NCBI GenBank assembly: GCA_947647645.1
Contig: CANSLE010000104.1
Span: 1 to 7,850, forward strand
DNA from: an uncultured Microbacterium sp.
Lineage (GTDB): Bacteria; Actinomycetota; Actinomycetes; Actinomycetales; Microbacteriaceae
DNA: 7,850 bases
Direction: 5' to 3'
The position numbers were made by a program, and so were the translations under genes. The notes below the pieces were generated by a model. It made no database searches. It worked only from the letters and a program-made list of their open reading frames with translations, and was not told the DNA's origin. Positions within the stretch are counted from its first letter, which is position 1. Each line of letters starts with the position of its first letter. This document shows positions 1 through 4,785 of this stretch, piece after piece.

Positions 1-174
1 GCCCGAGTCCTGGCCGGTCTCCAGGGCGTACTGCAGGCAGACTTCGGTCACGGTGCAACGCGCGCACACGGACTTGGCTTTGTCGATCTGGTCGACGGCG
101 GGGCCGGTGTTCCCCACGGGGAAGAACAGCTCGGGGTCGACGGTCAGGCAGGCGGCTTTGTCGCGCCAATCCAT
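1..174 (-). CDS. whiB1: WhiB1-family iron-sulfur transcriptional regulator, 3' end cut by window
   Basis: The first 58 residues are visible, starting MDWRDKAACL and running off the left edge just after TGQDSG. Four cysteines, C9, C37, C40 and C46, give the WhiB arrangement C-Xn-C-X2-C-X5-C that holds a [4Fe-4S] cluster. The stretches DPELFFPVGN and TGQDSG closely resemble M. tuberculosis WhiB1 (84 residues, from memory), so about 25 residues are missing: the G(V/I)WGG turn and the basic C-terminal tail. WhiB1 proteins are small cytoplasmic regulators that bind region 4 of the housekeeping sigma factor and lose the cluster on reaction with nitric oxide; that role is family knowledge. The ATG is preceded by a strong Shine-Dalgarno AAGGAG (complement of 182-187) at good spacing, which fixes the start. 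The gene faces away from 386-781, and inverted repeats lie upstream. Assignment to the WhiB family is certain; the WhiB1 subtype rests on the N-terminal half only. Confidence 0.95.
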   Translation of the reverse strand, partial: MDWRDKAACLTVDPELFFPVGNTGPAVDQIDKAKSVCARCTVTEVCLQYALETGQDSG

Positions 175-246
175 AGGGGTGCTCCTTGATGCGGGATGAG
201 AAGTTCGGGTGGGTGTGACGTCGGGCGTCGATTACCCTGATGGTGT

Positions 247-262
247 GCGAGCAAACGCTCGC
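247..262. repeat. Small inverted repeat GCGAGC-N4-GCTCGC
   Basis: There are perfect 6-bp arms (247-252 and 257-262) around the spacer AAAC. In whiB1 RNA this could form a tetraloop hairpin in the leader, or as DNA it could be an operator. Its left arm in context (245-253, GTGCGAGCA) matches 8 of 9 bases of the arm of the larger repeat at 274-282, which favours a protein-binding half-site. No T-tract follows on either strand, so it is not an obvious terminator. Confidence 0.5.
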
Positions 263-270
263 CCCACGCC

Positions 271-308
271 ACTGTGGGAGCACACGGATATATCAATGCT
301 CCCACGGT
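271..308. repeat. Interrupted palindrome upstream of whiB1, candidate operator
   Basis: Arms GTGGGAGCA (274-282) and TGCTCCCAC (297-305) are perfect 9-bp inverted repeats. Allowing one mismatch they extend to 12 bp (271-282 and 297-308). The 14-nt spacer contains GATATATC (287-294), itself palindromic and centred within one base of the dyad. The symmetry suggests binding of a dimeric regulator. The overlap with the likely whiB1 -10 would suit a repressor. A hairpin role is also possible, but no T-tract follows. The regulator is unknown; the sequence is not a TGTGA-N6-TCACA CRP site. Confidence 0.6.
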
Positions 309-309
309 C

Positions 310-321
310 ATTCATATGAAT
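310..321. repeat. Perfect 12-bp palindrome ATTCATATGAAT
   Basis: This is a perfect AT-rich palindrome in an otherwise GC-rich context, 26 bp from the centre of the 271-308 dyad. It lies upstream of both divergent genes. It may be an operator or part of a promoter, since TATGAA resembles a -10. Function is not established. Confidence 0.4.
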
Positions 322-385
322 CAAGGGTGAACTCGGCATTTCCCCCGGCGTGTGCTGTGTAACGCCTGCACGGAGGACCGCGCGC

Positions 386-781
386 ATGACGACATCAACC
401 GCCGAACGGGGCGCCGCCGCGGTCCTCGCACTCGAGGGGGTCGCGGTCTTCTTCCTGGCGGGATGGGAGGTCGTCGCGTTGGTCGGCGGCGACACCGACG
501 ACGCGGTGAGCTCGGTCGCGCTGATCGTTCTGACGGCCATCGGCGCGGCGGCGTTGGTCGCCTTCGCGGTCGCGGTCTTTCGCGGTCAGTCGTGGGGGCG
601 CTCCGGGGGCATCGTCGCCCAGCTGCTCGTTCTCGCCGTCGCGCTGGGGGCGCTGACCGGTCCCACGCCGTCGCCGCAGACGGCGCTCGTGACCGCCGTC
701 CCCGCCGTCGTCGGTCTCGTGTCCCTGTTCATGGCGGTCCGCCGCGCCGCCGCCCGGCGCCAGCCGGACGGCGAGCGGTGA
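386..781 (+). CDS. Small four-helix membrane protein, function unknown
   Basis: 131 residues. I do not recognise a named family. Hydrophobicity shows four likely membrane helices, at about residues 9-33, 42-65, 74-93 and 99-118. Positive charges fall in the short loop between helices 2 and 3 (RGQSWGR) and in the C-terminal tail (RRAAARR), while the helix 1-2 loop is acidic (GGDTDD). By the positive-inside rule both termini are cytoplasmic. The loop pattern G-x-x-W-(A/G)-R followed by a helix with a Gln recurs in uncharacterised actinobacterial four-helix proteins, from memory. The ATG at 386 is chosen because GGAGG (372-376) lies 9 nt upstream; an in-frame GTG at 350 lacks such a site. The gene ends 7 bp before the convergent bcp stop, with no obvious terminator between them. 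It is probably monocistronic. The reading frame is credible from its coherent helices; function is open. Confidence 0.8.
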   Translation: MTTSTAERGAAAVLALEGVAVFFLAGWEVVALVGGDTDDAVSSVALIVLTAIGAAALVAFAVAVFRGQSWGRSGGIVAQLLVLAVALGALTGPTPSPQTALVTAVPAVVGLVSLFMAVRRAAARRQPDGER

Positions 782-788
782 CGTCGGA

Positions 789-1256
789 TCAGCCGAGGCC
801 GAGGAGGGCCCGCACGCGAGCGACGTGGCCCGTCGCCTTGACGTTGTAGAGCGCGTGCTCGACGCGGCCCTCGGCATCCACGATGACGGTCGAGCGGATG
901 ACGCCCTCGACGACCTTGCCGTAGTTCATCTTCTCGCCCCACGCGCCGTAGGCGTCGTGCACGGCGTGGTCGGGGTCGCTCAGCAGCGGGTAGGTGAGGC
1001 CGTCACGCTCGCGGAACGCGCGAAGCTTCGCGGGATCGTCGCGTGAGATGCCCATCACGGTGTACCCCGCCGCCTGGAGCGGGCCGAGGCTGTCGCGGAA
1101 GTCGCACGCCTCCGTGGTGCAGCCGGGCGTCATCGCCGCGGGATAGAAGAAGAGCACCACGGGCGCGCCGCGAAGATCGCGGAGACGGACCGGGGTGCCG
1201 TCCTGGTCGATGAGCGTGAAGTCGGGGGCGGGGGTTCCGGGTTCCAGGCGGGGCAT
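789..1256 (-). CDS. bcp: Thioredoxin-dependent thiol peroxidase, Bcp/PrxQ-type peroxiredoxin
   Basis: 155 residues, the usual length for Bcp. It reduces hydrogen peroxide and organic hydroperoxides in the cytoplasm, using a cysteine thiol recycled by thioredoxin. The peroxiredoxin signature PxxxTxxC is at P39-T43-C46 (PAAMTPGC), giving peroxidatic C46. C51, five residues on, is the resolving cysteine expected of the PrxQ/Bcp C-X4-C subclass. R121 in IRSTVIVD fits the conserved active-site arginine, and the thioredoxin-fold start (PAPDFTLIDQDG) is intact. It lies 15 bp downstream of rsgA on the same strand, with only a weak CTGGGG ribosome site, so translational coupling and shared transcription from the aroA side are likely. 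No SigH-type promoter is seen directly upstream, so although it is an oxidative-stress gene it appears to ride on the aroA-rsgA transcript. Confidence 0.95.
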   Translation of the reverse strand: MPRLEPGTPAPDFTLIDQDGTPVRLRDLRGAPVVLFFYPAAMTPGCTTEACDFRDSLGPLQAAGYTVMGISRDDPAKLRAFRERDGLTYPLLSDPDHAVHDAYGAWGEKMNYGKVVEGVIRSTVIVDAEGRVEHALYNVKATGHVARVRALLGLG

Positions 1257-1271
1257 GACCCCAGCCTACGA

Positions 1272-2306
1272 TCAGCCGAAGGTGGACAGCAGCCGCTGCA
1301 GAGAATCCAGGCGCGCCGCACCGCGCTCGCCGAGGCGCCCCTCCGCCACCGCATCGATGATCGCGCAGTCCGGGGCGTCCGGCAGATGAGTGCAGCCGCG
1401 TGGGCACTCCTCGGCCACGGCAGCGAGATCGGTGAACGCCTTCAGGATGTTGGCCGGATCGACGTGGCCGAGGCCGAAGGAACGGACGCCCGGGGTGTCG
1501 ATGACCCAGCCGCGTCCGTCGTCGCCGAGGTAGCGCAGTGACACCGTCGAGCTGGAGGTGTGCCGTCCGCGGCCGGTCACCTCGTTCACGTGCCCGGTCG
1601 CCCGGTCGGCGGTCGGCACGAGTGCGTTCACCAGCGTCGACTTGCCGACTCCGGAGTGACCGACGAACACCGTCGAATGCCCGACCAGGCGGGTGCCGAT
1701 CTCGTCGACCGGCATCCGCTCCCGCCCGCTCGTGAAGACCTCCAGGTCGTCGAGCCCTTCGAAATGGGCCAGGAAATCGTCCGGATCGGCGAGGTCGGTC
1801 TTCGTCACGACGAGGAGTGGGCGGATGCCGGCATCCAGCGCGGCAATCAGGTACCGGTCGACGAGGCGCGGCCGCGGCTCCGGATCGGCGGCGGCCACGA
1901 CGACCAGCATCTGATCGGCGTTGGCGACCACTACGCGCTCGACCTGATCGGTGTCGTCGGCGCTGCGGCGCAGGAGCGACGTGCGCTCCTCGATGCCGAC
2001 GATCCGCGACAGCGTGCCCGTGCTGCCGCTCGTGTCGCCGACCACGCGGGCGCGGTCGCCCGTCACGATCGGATGCTTGCGCAGCTCGCGCGCGCGCGTT
2101 GCGAGCGCGGTGTGCTCGTCGGGGCCGTCTTCGTCGATCAGCACGGTGTACCGCCCGCGGTCGACGCCGAGGACCCGGGCGATGCGGGCGTCGGCGTGGG
2201 CCGGACGGCGCTTGGTTCTCGGGCGGTTCGCTTTGGGGTTCGGGCGGACGCGGATGTCGGCCTCGTCGAACTCCGGTTCGTCGTCGTCGAGATCCAGCCA
2301 GCTCAT
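1272..2306 (-). CDS. rsgA: Ribosome small-subunit-dependent GTPase A (30S maturation factor)
   Basis: 344 residues. RsgA/YjeQ is a circularly permuted GTPase that checks late 30S assembly near the decoding centre. The permuted motif order is visible: G4 TKTD (168-171), then G1 GHSGVGKS (216-223), G2 with T250 in GRGRHTS, and G3 DTPG (270-273). An OB-fold domain precedes the GTPase (about 40-105). A C-terminal zinc site follows with C301, C305, H307 and C314. The N-terminal extension, acidic then basic (VRPNPKANRPRTKRRPAHADA), matches the conserved actinobacterial RsgA leader, supporting the ATG start; a modest GAGG (complement of 2312-2315) lies upstream. It follows aroA by 22 bp and precedes bcp by 15 bp, so the three look like one operon. 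The aroA-rsgA pairing is also found in mycobacteria. Confidence 0.97.
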   Translation of the reverse strand: MSWLDLDDDEPEFDEADIRVRPNPKANRPRTKRRPAHADARIARVLGVDRGRYTVLIDEDGPDEHTALATRARELRKHPIVTGDRARVVGDTSGSTGTLSRIVGIEERTSLLRRSADDTDQVERVVVANADQMLVVVAAADPEPRPRLVDRYLIAALDAGIRPLLVVTKTDLADPDDFLAHFEGLDDLEVFTSGRERMPVDEIGTRLVGHSTVFVGHSGVGKSTLVNALVPTADRATGHVNEVTGRGRHTSSSTVSLRYLGDDGRGWVIDTPGVRSFGLGHVDPANILKAFTDLAAVAEECPRGCTHLPDAPDCAIIDAVAEGRLGERGAARLDSLQRLLSTFG

Positions 2307-2328
2307 CGATCGCCTCGCACGCGCGGGC

Positions 2329-3666
2329 TCAGCCGTCCGTCGTCGCGTCGAGCATCGTGGTCCACAGAGCGGGGAACTCGGGCATGGTCTTCGCCGTCGT
2401 CTCGATGTGGTCGACCTCGATGCCGGGCACGCGCAGGCCGATGAGGGCGCCGGCCGTCGCGATGCGGTGGTCGTGATGAGCGCGCCACAGCCCGCCGTGC
2501 AGCGGAGCGGGGGTGATCCGGATGCCGTCGGGAAGTTCCTCCGCCTGACCGCCGATCGCGCGCAGGTTCCCGATGAGCGCGTCGATGCGGTTGGTCTCGT
2601 GGCCGCGGATGTGGCCGATCCCGTGGAGCGTCGTGGGGGCGTCGGCGAATGCGGCGAGGGAGAACAGGGTCGGCGCGAGCTCGCTGGCGGCGCTGAGGTC
2701 GAGATCGACGCCGGCGATCAGCGGCCCGCCGGTCACCGTCAGCGCCCCCGCGCGCCGCGTCGCCCGTCCCCCCAGGAGGGACAGGATCTCCGGGAGCAGC
2801 GCGCCCGGCTGAGTGGAGCTGGCCGGCCACCCGGGCACCGTCACGGAGCCCCCGGTGAGCATCGCGGCCGCGAGGAAGGGGGCCGCGTTGGACAGATCGG
2901 GCTCGATCGCGGCATCGCGGCCGCGGAGGGCCCCCGCCGGGACCACCCACTCGTGGGGGGTCGGGCGCTCGACCTGGATGCCGCGGCGTGCGAGGGTCTC
3001 GAGGGTCATCTCGATGTGCGGCACGCTCGGCAGGCGCTCGCCGGAGTGGATCAGATGCAACCCGACGTCGAAGCGGGGGGCGGCGAGCAGGAGCCCGGAG
3101 ACGAACTGGCTCGAGCCGCTCGCGTCGATGGTCACCTCACCGCCGCGGATGTGACCGCGACCCCGTACGGTGAAAGGCAGCGACCACGTGCCGCCGTCGT
3201 CGACGTCGGCACCGATCTCGCGCAGCGCCTTGATCATCTCGCCCATCGGGCGGTGCATCGCGCTGCGGTGCGCAGTGAGGGTGACGTCCCCCTCGGCGAG
3301 GCCCGCGAGCGGAGCGACGAACCGCATGACGGTGCCGGCCTGCCCGCAGTCGATCTCGACGTCGCCGCGGAAGGACGCGGGCGGGCTCACGAGAAGATCG
3401 GGACCGAACGCGCCGTCGCCGGGCACCTCGGTGATCTCCACGCCGAGGGCCCGCAGCGCCGCGATCATGCGCTCCGAGTCCTCGGAGTGCAGGGGTGCGG
3501 TGAGCGTGCTGGGGCCATCGGCGATCGCGGCGAGCACCAGCTTGCGGTTCGTCAGGGACTTGGAGCCGGGCACTGAGACCGTCGCTTGGACGGCCTTGTC
3601 CGCGAGCGGTGCGGTCCACGCGGGACCCGCGGCCGGCTGGGGGAGGGAATACCCGGTCACTGTCAT
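2329..3666 (-). CDS. aroA: 3-phosphoshikimate 1-carboxyvinyltransferase (EPSP synthase)
   Basis: 445 residues. It joins phosphoenolpyruvate to shikimate-3-phosphate, the sixth shikimate-pathway step, in the cytoplasm. Visible motifs are PGSKSLTNR (33-41), GQAGTVMRF (108-116, with R115), SGSSQF (183-188), EPDLSNAAPF (255-264), RGHETNR (354-360, with E357), HDHR (398-401) and the tail TAKTMPEFP. These match the actinobacterial branch. By my alignment the position of E. coli Asp313 is E329, as in mycobacterial homologues. The second signature reads HETNR where HETDR is usual. The start is forced: an in-frame TAG (complement of 3673-3675) lies three codons upstream of the ATG. There is no Shine-Dalgarno, and a TAGGGT -10 sits 8 nt upstream, so a leaderless or nearly leaderless mRNA is likely. 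It is first gene of aroA-rsgA-bcp and divergent from sigH, whose promoter overlaps the aroA start. Confidence 0.97.
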   Translation of the reverse strand: MTVTGYSLPQPAAGPAWTAPLADKAVQATVSVPGSKSLTNRKLVLAAIADGPSTLTAPLHSEDSERMIAALRALGVEITEVPGDGAFGPDLLVSPPASFRGDVEIDCGQAGTVMRFVAPLAGLAEGDVTLTAHRSAMHRPMGEMIKALREIGADVDDGGTWSLPFTVRGRGHIRGGEVTIDASGSSQFVSGLLLAAPRFDVGLHLIHSGERLPSVPHIEMTLETLARRGIQVERPTPHEWVVPAGALRGRDAAIEPDLSNAAPFLAAAMLTGGSVTVPGWPASSTQPGALLPEILSLLGGRATRRAGALTVTGGPLIAGVDLDLSAASELAPTLFSLAAFADAPTTLHGIGHIRGHETNRIDALIGNLRAIGGQAEELPDGIRITPAPLHGGLWRAHHDHRIATAGALIGLRVPGIEVDHIETTAKTMPEFPALWTTMLDATTDG

Positions 3667-3672
3667 CGGGTT
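3645..3672 (+). promoter_or_regulatory. SigH/SigR-type autoregulatory promoter of sigH
   Basis: GGGAATA (3645-3651), 17 nt, then GGTT (3669-3672). The published consensus is GGGAAYA-N16-17-CGTT for M. tuberculosis SigH and GGAAT-N18/19-GTT for Streptomyces SigR; here GGAAT and GTT are 19 nt apart. Only the base before GTT departs from the mycobacterial form. Transcription would start near 3679, giving a leader of about 80 nt before the sigH GTG. The element lies inside the 5' end of aroA on the other strand and spans its start codon. Positive autoregulation is well known for this family; here it is inferred from the match. Confidence 0.85.
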
Positions 3673-3689
3673 CTACCCTAACGAACCCG
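3667..3689. repeat. Inverted repeat CGGGTTC-N9-GAACCCG over the divergent promoters
   Basis: There are perfect 7-bp arms (3667-3673 and 3683-3689) around a 9-nt spacer. The left arm includes the GTT of the sigH -10 element and the spacer holds the aroA TAGGGT box. It could be an operator acting on both genes, or coincidence in a GC-rich region. Part of it would also be in the sigH leader RNA. Confidence 0.4.
3675..3680 (-). promoter_or_regulatory. -10 box TAGGGT of an apparently leaderless aroA promoter
   Basis: On the minus strand TAGGGT fits the actinobacterial TANNNT -10 and ends 8 nt before the aroA ATG. Transcription starting about 7 nt after the box falls at or within two bases of the start codon. 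No ribosome site precedes the ATG and the nearest in-frame stop is just upstream, which fits leaderless translation. No clear -35 is seen at 17 nt spacing. The box is next to the -10 element of the opposing sigH promoter. Confidence 0.55.
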
Positions 3690-3710
3690 TCGGACGACGC
3701 CGACAGCGAC

Positions 3711-3728
3711 GCCGTCAGCCCCGACGGC
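3711..3728 (+). other. Small hairpin in the sigH 5' leader
   Basis: GCCGTC (3711-3716) and GACGGC (3723-3728) can pair around a 6-nt loop, about 20 nt upstream of the sigH ribosome site (GGAG at 3747, AGGAG at 3751). A second weaker pairing, GTCGG/CCGAC, lies at 3689-3704. These may only reflect base composition; no riboswitch family is recognised. Confidence 0.25.
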
Positions 3729-3759
3729 ACCCCACGACAGGACAGCGGAGAGGAGCCCC

Positions 3760-4503
3760 GTGACCGCGACCCTGGCACCCCTGTCGGCTGACGTCGCCGA
3801 CGTAGACTGGGCCGTGATGGAAGAGCAGGCGGCCGATGCGTCGCAGACCCCAGAGCCGCAGAACCCAGGGCCCCGTGACACCGCCCCGTCCACGTCGGAT
3901 GTCGCGAGCGCCGACGCCGTGCGCGCCCAGTTCGAGCAGCAGGCGCTGCCGTTCATGGACCAGCTGTACGCGGCGGGGATGCGGATGACCCGCAACCCGG
4001 CCGATGCCGCAGACCTCGTACAGGAGACGTTCGTCAAGGCCTTCGCCTCGTGGTCGTCGTTCACTCAGGGCACGAACCTCAAGGCGTGGCTCTACCGGAT
4101 CCTCACCAATACGTACATCAACACCTACCGCAAGAAGCAGCGCGAGCCCTATCAGGGCACCATCGACGACCTCGAGGATTGGCAGCTCGGCGGCGCCGAG
4201 TCCACGACGGCGACGAGCAGCCGCTCCGCGGAGGCCGAGGCGATCGACCACATGCCGGCCTCCATCGTCAAGGATGCGCTGCAGTCGATCCCCGAGGACT
4301 TCCGTCTGGCGGTCTACCTCGCGGACGTCGAGGGCTTCGCGTATCAGGAGATCGCGGACATCATGAAAACCCCCATCGGCACGGTCATGAGCCGTCTGCA
4401 CCGCGGCAGACGTATGCTCCGCGACCTTCTCGCCGACTACGCACGCGAGCGCGGCATCGATGTGCCGATGCCCGCCACATCTTCATCAGGGAGCGGGACA
4501 TGA
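3760..4503 (+). CDS. sigH: ECF sigma factor SigH/SigR, thiol-oxidative stress response
   Basis: 247 residues. Region 2 spans about 57-127 (ADAADLVQETFVKAFASW, then NLKAWLYRILTNTYINTYRKKQREP). Region 4 spans about 165-225, with a helix-turn-helix in EGFAYQEIADIMKTPIGTVM and SRLHRGRRML. These are near-identical to Streptomyces SigR and mycobacterial SigH, which direct RNA polymerase to thioredoxin, mycothiol and protease genes under disulfide stress. The start is GTG 3760, behind tandem GGAG/AGGAG (3747-3755); the in-frame ATG at 3817 has no ribosome site. The first 50 or so residues are a Pro/Ala/Asp/Glu-rich, apparently disordered extension. The next gene is the cognate anti-sigma factor, overlapping by ATGA. 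The promoter at 3645-3672 suggests autoregulation. Streptomyces and Mycobacterium names differ (sigR, sigH) for the same group. Confidence 0.96.
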   Translation: MTATLAPLSADVADVDWAVMEEQAADASQTPEPQNPGPRDTAPSTSDVASADAVRAQFEQQALPFMDQLYAAGMRMTRNPADAADLVQETFVKAFASWSSFTQGTNLKAWLYRILTNTYINTYRKKQREPYQGTIDDLEDWQLGGAESTTATSSRSAEAEAIDHMPASIVKDALQSIPEDFRLAVYLADVEGFAYQEIADIMKTPIGTVMSRLHRGRRMLRDLLADYARERGIDVPMPATSSSGSGT

Positions 4504-4745
4504 GCGACTGCGGCTGCGACAAAGCGCGCAAGGACTTGGAGGAGTACCTCCGTAACGAGGTCTGCAAGACGGAGCACGCGGACATCCGCGCGCATCTCGA
4601 GACCTGCCCGTCGTGCCGCGACGAGGCTCTCATCGCCACCACGCTGACCGCCGTCGTGGCGCGTGCCTGCAAGGAGACGGCGCCCGAGGAACTACGTGAC
4701 CAGGTGCTCGCGCGCCTGCGAGCGGAGCAGGCCAGCCACCACTGA
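4500..4745 (+). CDS. rsrA: Zinc-binding thiol-redox anti-sigma factor, RsrA/RshA family
   Basis: 81 residues. It binds and silences SigH when reduced, and releases it when disulfides form and zinc is lost. The ZAS core HxxxCxxC is H32-C36-C39 (HLETCPSC). C6 aligns with Streptomyces RsrA C11, the further zinc ligand, and C57 in ARACKE falls at the later RsrA cysteines. C4 and C22 are additional. The protein is shorter than RsrA (about 105 residues from memory), ending soon after LRDQVLARLRAEQ. The ATG overlaps the sigH stop as ATGA, and AGGGAG (4488-4493) inside sigH is well spaced, so the two proteins are made in step. Though small, its identity is secure from the motif and its place next to sigH. 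The mycobacterial counterpart is rshA. Confidence 0.93.
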   Translation: MSDCGCDKARKDLEEYLRNEVCKTEHADIRAHLETCPSCRDEALIATTLTAVVARACKETAPEELRDQVLARLRAEQASHH

Positions 4746-4785
4746 GCCCGCCGCCGGCCCCATCCTCTCGGCGGCGCTCCGCCGC
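4744..4785. terminator. GC-rich hairpin region between convergent rsrA and kgd, putative bidirectional terminator
   Basis: Two alternative stems overlap. Stem A pairs CGCCGCCG (4749-4756) with CGGCGGCG (4769-4776) around 12 nt; an alternative register adds GAGC/GCTC (4744-4747 with 4776-4779) outside a 2-nt bulge. Stem B pairs GCGGCG (4771-4776) with CGCCGC (4780-4785) around CTC. They share 4771-4776, so only one forms at a time. B would form first in kgd RNA, directly after its stop; A first in sigH-rsrA RNA. There is no T-tract on either side, as is common for actinobacterial terminators. Rho-dependent ending cannot be excluded. Confidence 0.55.

Larger units (their letters stand above)
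175..385. promoter_or_regulatory. Divergent intergenic region between whiB1 and the membrane-protein gene
   Basis: This 211-bp gap must hold the whiB1 promoter (minus strand) and probably that of the gene at 386 (plus strand). It is less GC-rich than the flanking genes around 283-324, where promoter DNA would be expected. The best whiB1 candidate is an extended -10, TGA-TATATC, read on the minus strand at 295-287. It would start transcription near 280 and leave a leader of roughly 105 nt; no convincing -35 accompanies it. It sits in the spacer of the large inverted repeat at 271-308. On the plus strand TATGAA (315-320) is a weak -10 candidate. Promoter positions are inference; the repeats are listed separately. 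Confidence 0.5.

Noticed and set aside
350..385. GTG at 350 as start of the membrane protein
   Set aside because: The extra 12 residues lack a good ribosome site, whereas the ATG at 386 has GGAGG 9 nt upstream and starts a typical N-terminus.
232..540. A 102-codon minus-strand open frame over the whiB1 upstream region
   Set aside because: It overlaps the regulatory gap and the four-helix gene, and has a Ser/Thr/Ala-rich product without family resemblance or ribosome site.
775..795. A terminator between the convergent membrane-protein gene and bcp
   Set aside because: Only 7 bp separate the stops and no stable inverted repeat or T-tract is present there.
1951..3576. A 541-codon open frame on the plus strand, antisense to aroA and rsgA
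   Set aside because: It is a high-GC shadow: Arg/Ala/Gly/Asp-rich with no recognisable domain, lying wholly over two well-supported minus-strand genes.
2329..3666. Glyphosate-insensitive class II EPSP synthase
   Set aside because: The PEP-site loop reads GQAGTVMRF, keeping the Gly of sensitive-type enzymes rather than the class II Ala; no insensitivity can be claimed from sequence.
4050..4499. A longer version of the anti-sigma gene starting near 4050
   Set aside because: The extension is a shadow of sigH; the ATG at 4500 with its own ribosome site and ATGA overlap fits the RsrA family.
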